NCBI RefSeq assembly: GCF_035918015.1
Contig: NZ_CP109132.1
Span: forward strand, 7,378,001-7,442,000
Length of the DNA stretch: 64,000 bases
Origin: Streptomyces sp. NBC_01754
Lineage (GTDB): Bacteria > Actinomycetota > Actinomycetes > Streptomycetales > Streptomycetaceae
Direction: 5' to 3'
The translations under genes were made by a program, and so were the position numbers. Positions 24,814 to 33,202 of this stretch are shown here, in pieces (the first letter of the stretch is position 1; each line of letters starts with the position of its first letter). Under the pieces are notes generated by a model. The model made no database searches, had not been told where the DNA came from, and saw only the letters and a program-made list of their open reading frames with translations.

Positions 24814-26562
24814 GTGTCCCGGTTGGTACACGAGGGTTTCGCCACGCAAGCCGCCCGCACCCCGGACGCCGTCGCGGTCCGGTCGGACGAGGCGACGCTC
24901 ACCTATCGCGAACTGGACGAGCAGGCCAACAGACTCGCCCACCACCTGGTGGACCTCGGCGTCGAGCCGGGCACCCCGGTCGCCGTGCTGCTGGAACGCT
25001 CCGCGCACGTCGTCGTCGCGCTGCTCGCCACACTCAAGGCGGGCGGAGCGTACCTGCCGGTGCACTCCGGCCACCCCGCTGACCGGCAGCGGTGGATCGT
25101 CGAGCAGTCCGGTGCCGAGATCCTGCTGACCGACGCCGCGATGACCCGGCGGGGGCTGCCCGACGTGGCACGGACCGTGCACCTCACGACGCACGGTCCC
25201 GCGACCACCGGGGCCCCCGCCGCACCACCACGGGTCACCGTCGACCAGGACGACCTCGCCTACGTGATGTACACGTCGGGTTCGACGGGACACCCCAAGG
25301 GCGTCGCGGTCCGCCACGGCGGCCTCGCCGACCTCGTGCTCGACCCCTGCTGGGACACCGGCAACCACGAACGGGTACCACTGCTCGCACCGATCGCCTT
25401 CGACGTGTCCCTCTACGAGATCCTCGTCCCCCTCCTGCACGGCGGCAGCGTGGCCGTCTTCCCCGACGGACCGTTCGACATCGACCGGCTGCGCACACAC
25501 ATCACCCGGCACGGCATCACCGCCCTGCACCTCACCGCGGGCCTCTTCCGGGTCGTGGCCGAAGAGGCACCGGACACCTTCGCGACGGTCCGCGAGGTCC
25601 TCACCGGCGGCGACGTCATCGCCCCCGGCGCCGTCGACCGGGTCCTGCGAGCCTGCCCGGACCTCGTCGTGCGAGCCCTGTACGGCACCACGGAAGCCAC
25701 GGTGTTCAGCACACACACGGCCCTGACCGCCCCCTACCGCGCCGGGATCACCGTCAGCTCCGGCCGCGTCTTCGACGGCGTGGAACTGTACGTCCTGGAC
25801 GAGCGGCTCGACCCGGTCCCGCCCGGCGCCGTCGGCGAGCTCTACATCGCCGGCCGCGGCCTCGCCAAGGGCTACCTCGAACGGCCGGACCTCACCGCGG
25901 AGGCGTTCGTCGCCGACCCGTTCGGCGGCGACGGCACACGGATGTACCGCACCGGTGACCTCGCCCGGCTGTCCGCCGACGGCGAACTGGAGTTCGCCGG
26001 CCGCGCCACCGACCTGGTCAAGATCCTCGGCTTCCGGGTCGAACTCGCCGAGATCGAGTCCGTCCTGACCGCCTTCCCCGGCCTGGCACACGCCGCGGTC
26101 GTCGCCCACGAGGCCGGCGCCGGCGACCGCCTCGCCGCATACCTCGTCCCGGAGAGCGACGAACCCGACCTCACCGCACTGCGCGAACACGTCCGCGAAG
26201 CCCTGCCGGAGTACATGGTGCCCGCCGCGTTCACCGTCATTGACCGGCTCCCGCTGACCGCCAACGGAAAACTCGACCGCTCGGCCCTGCCGGTACCGCA
26301 GTTCCGCAGCGAGACGGCCTACCGCGCCCCCGCCAACCCGACGGAGGAGACCATCTGCCAGATCTTCGCGCAGGTGCTCGGCCTGCCCGAGGTCGGCGTC
26401 GAGGACGACTTCTTCGACCTGGGCGGCCACTCACTGCTCGCCATGCGCCTGCTCAACCGCATCCGCGCGGAGGTGGGCGTCGAGGTCCAGATCCGCACCC
26501 TGTTCAACACACCGACGGTGGCCGGCCTCGCCGAGGTGGTGGCCGTGGAACGGGCCGCGTAG
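24814..26562 (+). CDS. NRPS adenylation-PCP didomain, Hpg-like specificity
   Basis: 582 residues. Adenylation domain (about 1-500): TSGSTGHPKG (A3), FDVSLYEI (A4), YGTTEATVF (A5, with T for the usual P), GELYIAGRGLAKGY, TGDLARL and NGKLDR (A10 lysine). Aligned to GrsA, the ten pocket residues read DVYHLGLVFK, close to the Hpg code DIFHLGLLCK. The PCP (about 505-575) has FFDLGGHSLL. It should activate and tether 4-hydroxyphenylglycine or a close analogue for the halogenase and condensation enzyme downstream. In C-1027 the equivalent A and PCP (SgcC1, SgcC2) are separate proteins acting on beta-tyrosine. GTG 24814 follows GGAG by seven bases. Confidence 0.88.
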   Translation: MSRLVHEGFATQAARTPDAVAVRSDEATLTYRELDEQANRLAHHLVDLGVEPGTPVAVLLERSAHVVVALLATLKAGGAYLPVHSGHPADRQRWIVEQSGAEILLTDAAMTRRGLPDVARTVHLTTHGPATTGAPAAPPRVTVDQDDLAYVMYTSGSTGHPKGVAVRHGGLADLVLDPCWDTGNHERVPLLAPIAFDVSLYEILVPLLHGGSVAVFPDGPFDIDRLRTHITRHGITALHLTAGLFRVVAEEAPDTFATVREVLTGGDVIAPGAVDRVLRACPDLVVRALYGTTEATVFSTHTALTAPYRAGITVSSGRVFDGVELYVLDERLDPVPPGAVGELYIAGRGLAKGYLERPDLTAEAFVADPFGGDGTRMYRTGDLARLSADGELEFAGRATDLVKILGFRVELAEIESVLTAFPGLAHAAVVAHEAGAGDRLAAYLVPESDEPDLTALREHVREALPEYMVPAAFTVIDRLPLTANGKLDRSALPVPQFRSETAYRAPANPTEETICQIFAQVLGLPEVGVEDDFFDLGGHSLLAMRLLNRIRAEVGVEVQIRTLFNTPTVAGLAEVVAVERAA

Positions 26563-26595
26563 CACCGCCGGGCCTCAGCAACGAGAGGGACACAG

Positions 26596-26808
26596 ATGAG
26601 CCAGACCATGGCCGACCAGGCCACCAACCCCTTCGACGACGAGGACGGCAACTACACCGTCCTCGTCAACGCGGCCGGCGAGCACTCGCTGTGGCCCGCA
26701 GGCATCCCCGTGCCGGGCGGCTGGCGCGTCATCCACGGGACCGCCCGGCGCGCAGCCTGCCTCGAGTACGTCAACGAGGCATGGCAGCACCTCGGCGCAC
26801 GTGCGTGA
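26596..26808 (+). CDS. MbtH-like protein
   Basis: 70 residues with the family signatures NPFDDEDGNY, HSLWP and a C-terminal YVNEAWQHL helix. MbtH proteins bind adenylation domains and are often needed for their folding and activity. It starts 33 bases after the A-PCP gene in the same operon, so that A domain is its natural partner. Tyrosine- and Hpg-activating domains commonly depend on MbtH. Confidence 0.93.
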   Translation: MSQTMADQATNPFDDEDGNYTVLVNAAGEHSLWPAGIPVPGGWRVIHGTARRAACLEYVNEAWQHLGARA

Positions 26809-26837
26809 CCAGGACCACCCACCCGACTGGAGAACTC

Positions 26838-27944
26838 ATGCCCACGTCCGACCCGTGCGTCTTCGACGACCTGCGCCTGGACCACATCCGCTTCCACGTC
26901 CGGAGCATCGACACCACCCTGAACTGGCTGACCGGCGGCTACGGACTCACGGTACGCGCGCTGCCCGTACCCGGGACGGACCCCGGCGGCGAAACCGGGG
27001 CACGATCGGTCGAGGTCGGCGCGAACGACATCTCCCTCGTACTCACCGAGCCGGTCACCGAGGACCACCCCGCCGCGCACTACGTGGCACGCCACGGCGA
27101 CGGAGTGGCCGACATCGCGCTGCGGGTCCCCGACGCCGCGGCCGCCCACGCGGCGGCCGTCGCCCGCGGCGCCCGGTCCGTGACGGCCCCCACCCGGACC
27201 GGCGAACTGGTGACCGCCTCGGTCGGCGGATTCGGCGACCTGGTGCACACGTTCGTCGAACGCCCCGACGGAGCACCCGGCCCGGCCGCCCCCGGCATGC
27301 GCCCCGCCCCGCAGGACGTCGACACCATGACGAGCAGACTGCGCTCCATCGACCACTTCGCGGTCTGCGTGGCCCCCGGTGACATCGACGACACCGTCGC
27401 GTTCTACCAGAACGTGTTCGACTTCGAACTCACCTTCTCCGAGAAACTCCAGATCGGCGCCCAGGCGATGACGACCAAGGTCGTGGAGAGCCGCTCCGGC
27501 GACGTGACACTCACCCTGATCGAACCGGACATCACCCAGGAGCCGGGCCACATCAACGAATTCCTCGACCAGCACGGCTGCGCGGGCGTCCAGCACATCG
27601 CCTTCGCCACCGACGACATCGTGACCACCGTCGCCGAACTGCGCCGGCGAGGGGTGGCCTTCATGAACACCCCGGACACGTACTACCGCACCCTGATGGA
27701 CCGGGTGGTCCCCACCCGCTACACGGTGGACGAACTGCACACCGAGGAGATCCTCGTCGACGAGGACCACGGCGGCCAGCTCTACCAGATCTTCGCCAAG
27801 TCCGTGCACCCCAGGAACACCGTATTCCTCGAACTCATCGAGCGCATGGGCGCGCAGACCTTCGGCAGCGGCAACATCACCGCCCTCTACGAGGCCGCCG
27901 AGCGCCAGCGCGGCGCCACCGGCCCCGAGTCCAAGGCCGCCTGA
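26838..27944 (+). CDS. hmaS: 4-hydroxymandelate synthase (HmaS) / HPPD-family dioxygenase
   Basis: 368 residues, two vicinal-oxygen-chelate halves. The iron ligands fit His in SIDHFAVCV, His in QHIAFAT and Glu in the C-terminal FLELIERMGAQTFG motif. The ending SGNITALYEAAERQR is closer to HmaS of glycopeptide clusters than to tyrosine-catabolic HPPD. HmaS converts 4-hydroxyphenylpyruvate to 4-hydroxymandelate, the entry to 4-hydroxyphenylglycine. Placement between MbtH and the condensation enzyme, with HpgT in the divergent operon, supports HmaS. The HPPD alternative cannot be fully excluded by eye. Confidence 0.83.
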   Translation: MPTSDPCVFDDLRLDHIRFHVRSIDTTLNWLTGGYGLTVRALPVPGTDPGGETGARSVEVGANDISLVLTEPVTEDHPAAHYVARHGDGVADIALRVPDAAAAHAAAVARGARSVTAPTRTGELVTASVGGFGDLVHTFVERPDGAPGPAAPGMRPAPQDVDTMTSRLRSIDHFAVCVAPGDIDDTVAFYQNVFDFELTFSEKLQIGAQAMTTKVVESRSGDVTLTLIEPDITQEPGHINEFLDQHGCAGVQHIAFATDDIVTTVAELRRRGVAFMNTPDTYYRTLMDRVVPTRYTVDELHTEEILVDEDHGGQLYQIFAKSVHPRNTVFLELIERMGAQTFGSGNITALYEAAERQRGATGPESKAA

Positions 27945-27980
27945 CCACCCCACCCGACGAGCCCGAACGGAAACGAGTAC

Positions 27981-29333
27981 ATGGACCTACCTGGCGACCG
28001 CGCCCCCCTCTCCACCAACCTCGACATGCTCCGCATGTTCGACAAGGGCGAACACGACGGCTCCTTCGGACCCCGCCACCTGGTCATCCTCGCCTGGCGA
28101 CTGCTCGGCGAACTCGACCTGGCGCTGTTCCAGGACGCCATCGACGACGTGGTCGCACGCCACGAGATGCTGCGCACCCAGATCGTCCGCGACGACGGCG
28201 AGCCCTACCAGAAGGTGTTCCCGCCGAGCTCGCCGGAACTCGTGGTCATCGACCTCCCGCCGGACGAGACCCGCCCACGCGAGGAACAGGCGGACGACTT
28301 CGTCAACGAGATCGAGGCCACCACGATGAGCGTGGCCCAACTGCCCCACCTGCGGGTCGTGCTCGGCAGGATCGACGAGAGGGACGCCGTGTGCGTCCTG
28401 GTCACCCACCACGTCGCGAGCGACGGCGTATCCCTCCAGGTGATCATCCGCGACCTCGCCACCTTCTACGCCACCCGCAAGGGCTTCCCCGTCGAACCCC
28501 CCACGCCGGCCAGACAGTACCGGGAATTCACCGCCTGGCAGCGGAAGGCACTCGCCTCACCGCAGGCCGAACAGTCAAGGACGTACTGGCGCGAAGCGAT
28601 GCGCGACGCCGAACTCGTCGACCTCCCCACCGACCACCTCCCCCGAGCAGGCGACCCCGCCCGCTACGCGGTGTACCGGTTCGGACTCGACCACGAGACC
28701 ACCTCCGCGACGACCGCGTTCGCCACGGCCATGCGCAGCTCCCCCTTCATGGTGATGACCGCGGCCTTCAACGCCCTGCTGCACCAGGAGACGGGCACCG
28801 ACGACCTGGTCTCGGCGATCATCACCTCGGGCCGGGTCGAACCCGACTACAACGAGACCGTCGGACCGTTCTTCAACATGCTGCCGCTACGCACCGAACT
28901 CGGCGACTGCCGCAACTTCATGGAACTGGTCCGCCGCACCCGGGAGGCCTGCCTCGCCGCGTACACCCACGAACTGCCCTTCGCGCAGATCGCCGCACAG
29001 GCACCGGCACTCACCAAGACATACGAAAGGCCGGGCACCGCCGTCTGGGCCTTCCAGGTGATGCAGTACCCGGGCGTGACGGAGGCCGAGCTGATCGGCG
29101 ACGTGGAATACACCGCGATCCGCAAACGGCACAAGTCCTACCCGGTGACCTCCGACATCCCCAACGGCGTCCTGTGGGGACTGGACATCCCCCCGACAGG
29201 CGAGATCGCCGGCACGGCCCGGTTCAACACCAACGAGTACGACCAGGACACCGTCATCAGGATGGTCGAACAGTTCCGCCGCATACTCCGCGCCGGCGTC
29301 CAGGATCCCGCGTCCCCGCTGTCCGCGCTGTGA
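27981..29333 (+). CDS. Free-standing NRPS condensation enzyme (SgcC5-like)
   Basis: 450 residues comprising a single condensation domain. The active-site motif HHxxxDG is intact as THHVASDGVSL (about 136-146). The usual DFGWG is replaced near the C terminus by a divergent segment (NGVLWGLDIPP), as is common in ester-forming or stand-alone C enzymes. SgcC5 of C-1027 joins the PCP-bound beta-amino acid to the enediyne core through an ester. By analogy this enzyme would transfer the PCP-bound aryl-glycine unit to an alcohol or amine on the core. It is fourth in the A-PCP operon. Confidence 0.85.
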   Translation: MDLPGDRAPLSTNLDMLRMFDKGEHDGSFGPRHLVILAWRLLGELDLALFQDAIDDVVARHEMLRTQIVRDDGEPYQKVFPPSSPELVVIDLPPDETRPREEQADDFVNEIEATTMSVAQLPHLRVVLGRIDERDAVCVLVTHHVASDGVSLQVIIRDLATFYATRKGFPVEPPTPARQYREFTAWQRKALASPQAEQSRTYWREAMRDAELVDLPTDHLPRAGDPARYAVYRFGLDHETTSATTAFATAMRSSPFMVMTAAFNALLHQETGTDDLVSAIITSGRVEPDYNETVGPFFNMLPLRTELGDCRNFMELVRRTREACLAAYTHELPFAQIAAQAPALTKTYERPGTAVWAFQVMQYPGVTEAELIGDVEYTAIRKRHKSYPVTSDIPNGVLWGLDIPPTGEIAGTARFNTNEYDQDTVIRMVEQFRRILRAGVQDPASPLSAL

Positions 29334-29379
29334 CCCGGAACACCGGGCGCCCCCGCCAGGAACAGGAACGGAGAGTTCA

Positions 29380-30603
29380 GTGAGAACAGAGGACCAGTTC
29401 GACGTCGTGGTGATAGGCGGTGGTCCCGGCGGTTCGGCGACCGCCGGCCTGCTGGCCAAGCGGGGATACAGCGTGCTCGTCCTCGAGCGCGAGAAGTTCC
29501 CCCGCTACCACATCGGCGAGTCACTCATCACCGGGCTGATGCCCACACTCGAGGAGCTCGGTCTCCTGGAGCGCCTGGAGGCGATGGGATTCACCAAGAA
29601 ATACGGCGGCACCCTGCTGTGGGGCAAGAACCAGGGCACCTGGGGATTCCGGTTCCAGGAGTCCGCCCTGTACGAGCACGCGTACCAGGTGCGCCGCGCC
29701 GACTTCGACGCGCTGCTCCTCGGCCGCGCCCGCGAACTCGGCGTGACCGTACTGGAGGAGGCCACGGTCAAGGCCCCGGTCTTCGACGGCGAACGGGTGA
29801 CCGGCGTGACCTACACGGAGAAGGGCAGCAAGGAGGTCCGCACCGCACGGAGCAGGATGCTCATCGACGCGTCGGGCCAGAACCACCTGCTGGGCCGCGA
29901 GTTCGACCTGATCCGATACCACGACGACCTGCGGAACATCGCCACCTGGTCCTACTGGCAGGGCTGCAAACGCTACGGCGGCACCAAGGCCGGCGACATC
30001 GTGTCGGAGAACCGCCCCTCCGGCTGGTTCTGGTTCATCCCGCTGCACGACGGCACCGTCAGCGTCGGATACGTGACACCGATCGACGAGTACAAGGCAT
30101 CCGGCAAGTCCCTCGAAGAGCTCTACGCCCAAGAACTGGCGAACACCGAGGAGATCAAGACCCTCATGGCCGGCGCACGGCGCGTCACCGGCTTCCGCAA
30201 CATCAAGGACTGGTCCTACACCTGCGAGAGGTTCCACGGCCCCGGCTGGGCACTCGTCGGCGACGCCGCCGCCTTCATCGACCCGCTGCTGTCCACCGGC
30301 GTCACCCTGGCACTGCGCGGCTCACGCGCACTGGCGGAGGCGGTCGACGAGGCACTGACCGACCCGACGTCCGAGAAGGAGATCCTCGACTGGTACGAAC
30401 ACAGCTACCGGTCCTTCCTGGACTCCGTACTGGACTTCGTACGGTTCTTCTACGACCGCACCAAGAACAAGGAGGACTACTGGGACAAGGCGCAGGAGCA
30501 GATCGACCCCGACAAGCTGCGCCCCCGGGAAATAGACTTCGCACGGATGCTGTCGGGACTCACCGGCATCGACGACATCTTCGACAAGCGCAAGGCGGCC
30601 TGA
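29380..30603 (+). CDS. FADH2-dependent halogenase
   Basis: 407 residues. The FAD motif GGGPGGSA (about 14-21), the halogenase hallmark WxWxIP as GWFWFIPLHDG (about 210), and GDAAAFIDPLLSTGV are all present. It is shorter than SgcC3-type enzymes (about 490 residues) but keeps the core. Such enzymes chlorinate phenol or pyrrole rings held on a carrier protein. The expected substrate is the Hpg ring on the PCP of 24814-26562. It is the last gene of the operon. It needs reduced flavin, yet no flavin reductase gene is visible in the window. Confidence 0.87.
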   Translation: MRTEDQFDVVVIGGGPGGSATAGLLAKRGYSVLVLEREKFPRYHIGESLITGLMPTLEELGLLERLEAMGFTKKYGGTLLWGKNQGTWGFRFQESALYEHAYQVRRADFDALLLGRARELGVTVLEEATVKAPVFDGERVTGVTYTEKGSKEVRTARSRMLIDASGQNHLLGREFDLIRYHDDLRNIATWSYWQGCKRYGGTKAGDIVSENRPSGWFWFIPLHDGTVSVGYVTPIDEYKASGKSLEELYAQELANTEEIKTLMAGARRVTGFRNIKDWSYTCERFHGPGWALVGDAAAFIDPLLSTGVTLALRGSRALAEAVDEALTDPTSEKEILDWYEHSYRSFLDSVLDFVRFFYDRTKNKEDYWDKAQEQIDPDKLRPREIDFARMLSGLTGIDDIFDKRKAA

Positions 30604-30620
30604 GCACCACGGCACCCACC

Positions 30621-30654
30621 GGGCCGGCAGCAAGCAACCCACCGCTGCCGGCCC
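30621..30654. terminator. 10-bp hairpin after the halogenase
   Basis: Arms 30621-30630 and 30645-30654 pair perfectly around a 14-base loop. It lies between the convergent halogenase and aldo/keto reductase genes. The loop carries the complement of GGTGGGTTGCTT, part of the 4757/5330 element. Confidence 0.7.
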
Positions 30655-30735
30655 GTTCGCGTTCCCACGACCCGACCAGGACGCCCGCAGCCCCGGCCCG
30701 GACCAGGGCACCGGACACGGGGGAGGGACACCACC

Positions 30736-31725
30736 TCAGTCGATCCACGCACGCGGCGCGGGGCCACCGTGACCGACCGGCGGGAAGATCACCTCCAGCT
30801 CATGGAGCTCCTCGGGCGACAACTCCACCTCCAGCGCCCGAAGGGCGCCGTCGAGCTGCCCGACGGTGCGCGGCCCGATCACCGGGACCGGCGCACCCGG
30901 CCGCGAGAGCACCCAGGCCAGCCCGACCTCCGCGGGATCACGGCCCACCTCTGCGCAGAACCGCTCGTAACGCTCGACGGCAGCATGGTTCGCCGGCAGC
31001 GCCGACGCCGCACGCCCCTGCGCCGACTTGGCCGCCGTGCCCTCACGCGACTTGCGCAGTGCCCCGCTCAGCAGCCCGCCGTGCAACGGCGCCCACACCA
31101 GCACAGCGAGACCGTGCGCCCGCGCGGCGGGCAGGATCTCCAGCTCGGGCCCCCGGGTGAGGAGACTGTACGCGCACTGCTCGGAGACCAGTCCGACCAG
31201 GCCCCGCCCGCGGGCCGCGTGCTGGGCGTCGGCGATGTTCCACCCAGCGAAGTTCGACGAGCCGACATAGCGCACCTTGCCCTGGCGGACCAGCTGGTCC
31301 ATGGCCTGCCACACCACCTCCCAGCAGACGTCCGGGTCGTACCGGTGCATCTGGTAGAGGTCGATCCTGTCGGTACCCAGACGACGCAGCGACGCCTCGC
31401 AGCCCTGGATGATGTGATGGGCCGACAACCCCCGGTCGTTCGGGCCGACGCCCATCCGCTCACCGACCTTGGTCGCGACGACGACGTCGTCACGACGGCG
31501 CGAGGACCCCCTCAGCCACCGCCCGATCAACTCCTCGGTGTACCCCCGGTGCACCCGCCACCCGTACATGTCGGCGGTGTCGACCAGGTTCATACCGTGC
31601 GCCAGCGCGCCGTCGAGGATCCGGTGCGCCTCGGACTCGTCGGTACGCCCCCCGAAGTTCACGGTGCCGACGGCCAGCCGCCCGACCCGCAGACCGGTCC
31701 GGCCGAACGGGATCTGCCGGTTCAC
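30736..31725 (-). CDS. Aldo/keto reductase
   Basis: 329 residues, TIM-barrel AKR. DTADMYGW carries the catalytic Asp and Tyr (about 46-53), followed by VVATKVGE (Lys) and QMHRYDPD (His), and SSNFAGW. It reduces a carbonyl with NADPH. AKRs of this type serve as 3- or 4-ketoreductases for cluster sugars, matching the UDP-pentose genes at 41-43 kb, but aglycone reduction is also possible. GTG 31725 has no strong ribosome site. It overlaps the stop of a 31-codon leader frame (31817-31722), so it is probably translated by coupling. Confidence 0.82.
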   Translation of the reverse strand: MNRQIPFGRTGLRVGRLAVGTVNFGGRTDESEAHRILDGALAHGMNLVDTADMYGWRVHRGYTEELIGRWLRGSSRRRDDVVVATKVGERMGVGPNDRGLSAHHIIQGCEASLRRLGTDRIDLYQMHRYDPDVCWEVVWQAMDQLVRQGKVRYVGSSNFAGWNIADAQHAARGRGLVGLVSEQCAYSLLTRGPELEILPAARAHGLAVLVWAPLHGGLLSGALRKSREGTAAKSAQGRAASALPANHAAVERYERFCAEVGRDPAEVGLAWVLSRPGAPVPVIGPRTVGQLDGALRALEVELSPEELHELEVIFPPVGHGGPAPRAWID

Positions 31726-31817
31726 GCGGCCGCCACCGCCCTCGCGGCCCGGTCCGGCCGCCTGCCCGGCACGACGAGGTGATGGCCGGCATGCCACTCG
31801 GCCCGAAACGTACTCAT
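31722..31817 (-). CDS. 31-residue leader ORF coupled to the aldo/keto reductase
   Basis: ATG 31817 with ribosome site GGGAGG opens 31 codons beginning MSTFRAEWHAG and rich in Arg/Ala. Its TGA overlaps the GTG start of the reductase (GTGA). The ribosome site and first five codons (MSTFR) are the same as those of the O-methyltransferase gene at 48232. It therefore looks like a copied gene start fused to unrelated sequence, now acting as a translational leader. Confidence 0.55.
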   Translation of the reverse strand: MSTFRAEWHAGHHLVVPGRRPDRAARAVAAA

Positions 31818-31950
31818 GCGGCCTCCCGCGGTGCTGGTCCGTCAATCCGCCAGTGTCGGACGGCCCGTCGCGGGGCCGCATCTCCCCAAGTGCACCGGAC
31901 CGCACCGTCCGCACGCGGAAGGACGCGGGCGCGGGCGCGTGCGGACGGCC
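31801..31950. promoter_or_regulatory. Divergent promoter region, copy A of a duplicated element
   Basis: This region between the reductase (minus) and hydrolase (plus) shares many blocks with 48215-48365: CGAAACGTACTCATGCG, GCTGGTCCG, CGCCAGTGTCGG, GGCCGCATCTCC and CCGTCCGCACGCG in the same order. It also holds a perfect 13-bp inverted repeat (31905-31917/31936-31948). It is probably a pathway promoter or activator site. The rest of 31951-32091 shows nothing further. Confidence 0.65.
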
Positions 31951-32091
31951 CGGAGGTCACGACGGCCGCGGGCTCACCCTTCGGTGCGCAAGGACCGCAA
32001 CCCGAGGCCGCGGGAGCGATGAGTTCTGCGCCGAACCGCCGTCACAGCTGTACCAGGTACACCCATCCTTCACGTGAAGCGGAGCGATCAC

Positions 32092-32928
32092 ATGTCAGCG
32101 ACTTCCCGGCCCGCGGCCCCCGCCGAGTCGACGGTCGTCTCCGGAGACGGCACCGTCATCGCGTTCGAGCAGTCCGGCAGCGGCCCCGCGGTGATCCTGG
32201 TGTCCTCGGCACTGGCCGACCGCTCCGACACCAGGAAACTCGCCGGCCTCCTCGCCCCGCATTTCACCGTCGTCAACTACGACCGCCGCGGCCGGGGCGC
32301 CAGCAGCGACAGCGCCCACTACACCGTGCGGCGCGAGATCGACGACATCGCGGCACTGATCGAGCACGTGGGCGGCTCCGCCTCGGTGTTCGCCAGCTCC
32401 TCCGGTGCGGTACTCGCCCTGCGCGCCGCCGCGGCGGGACTGCGCATCGAACGGCTCGCGCTCTACGAGCCGCCCTTCGCCGTCACCCCCGGCGACTTCG
32501 GACCGCCGAAGGGCTTCGCGGAGCACATCGACGCCCTGCTGGCCGAGGACCGGCGCGGTGAGGCGGTCACGGCCTTCATGACCAAGGCACAGGGCATGCC
32601 CGGGTTCATGGCCGGATCGATGCGGCTGATGCCCGGAGTGTGGTCGAACCTCAAGAAGATGGCCCCCACCCTGCCCTACGACATCGCGGTCATGGGCGAC
32701 ACCCAGCAGGGCCGCCCCCTCGCCGCCGAGGAGTGGTCGACCGCCACCGCACCGACCCTCGTCATGACCGGCTCGAAGAGCCCCGACGGCTTCACGAACG
32801 CGGCGCGTGCGGTCACCGAGGTACTGCCCGACGCCGTTCACCGCACACTCCAGGGCCTCAACCACGGAGCGGTGGTCATGACACCCAAGAAGATCGCGCC
32901 GAAGCTCATCGAGTTCCTCCGAGGCTGA
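32092..32928 (+). CDS. Alpha/beta hydrolase
   Basis: 278 residues with the alpha/beta-hydrolase order: oxyanion region VILVSSALADRS, YDRRGRGASSDSA, nucleophile elbow FASSSGAVLAL (Ser about 103), acid-bearing loop MTGSKSPDG and final GLNHGAV histidine. The elbow reads A-S-S-S-G rather than the usual GxSxG. It may hydrolyse an ester or epoxide, or act as an editing thioesterase. ATG 32092 has GGAG upstream; GTG 32074 is possible. Divergent from the aldo/keto reductase. Confidence 0.8.
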   Translation: MSATSRPAAPAESTVVSGDGTVIAFEQSGSGPAVILVSSALADRSDTRKLAGLLAPHFTVVNYDRRGRGASSDSAHYTVRREIDDIAALIEHVGGSASVFASSSGAVLALRAAAAGLRIERLALYEPPFAVTPGDFGPPKGFAEHIDALLAEDRRGEAVTAFMTKAQGMPGFMAGSMRLMPGVWSNLKKMAPTLPYDIAVMGDTQQGRPLAAEEWSTATAPTLVMTGSKSPDGFTNAARAVTEVLPDAVHRTLQGLNHGAVVMTPKKIAPKLIEFLRG

Positions 32929-33031
32929 GCCCCCCGGGGGCCGTTTCCGATCATGAACACCCCCGGCGGCCAATTCGGATCATGCCGTGCACCACATGGT
33001 GGATCAAGCCGGAGAACAGACCGGAGAGCAA

Positions 33032-33049
33032 TCCGATCGAGCAATCGGA
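33032..33049. promoter_or_regulatory. Inverted repeat upstream of the second StrR gene
   Basis: TCCGAT and ATCGGA (33032-33037/33044-33049) are six bases apart in a comparatively AT-rich 270-bp gap before the StrR-like gene at 33203. TTCCGATCATG and TTCGGATCATG occur earlier in the same gap (about 32946 and 32974). This is a candidate operator for autoregulation. Confidence 0.4.
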
Positions 33050-33202
33050 CGGGTTTACCCGAAGAACTAGCCAAAGTCTCCCTGTCTATTCACCGGACGC
33101 TTACGGAAAAGCAGCCGAACGATAGGCTTCTGGCCGATTCATCGCCCATCTGTAGCCCGTCTGCACCGGAAGTGGATCGGTGCCCCCTGACTGGAGGGCC
33201 TC

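Noticed and set aside
26838..27944. Assignment as tyrosine-catabolic HPPD
   Set aside because: The location between MbtH and a condensation enzyme, the HpgT-like partner and the HmaS-like C terminus favour hydroxymandelate synthase, although eye inspection cannot settle it.
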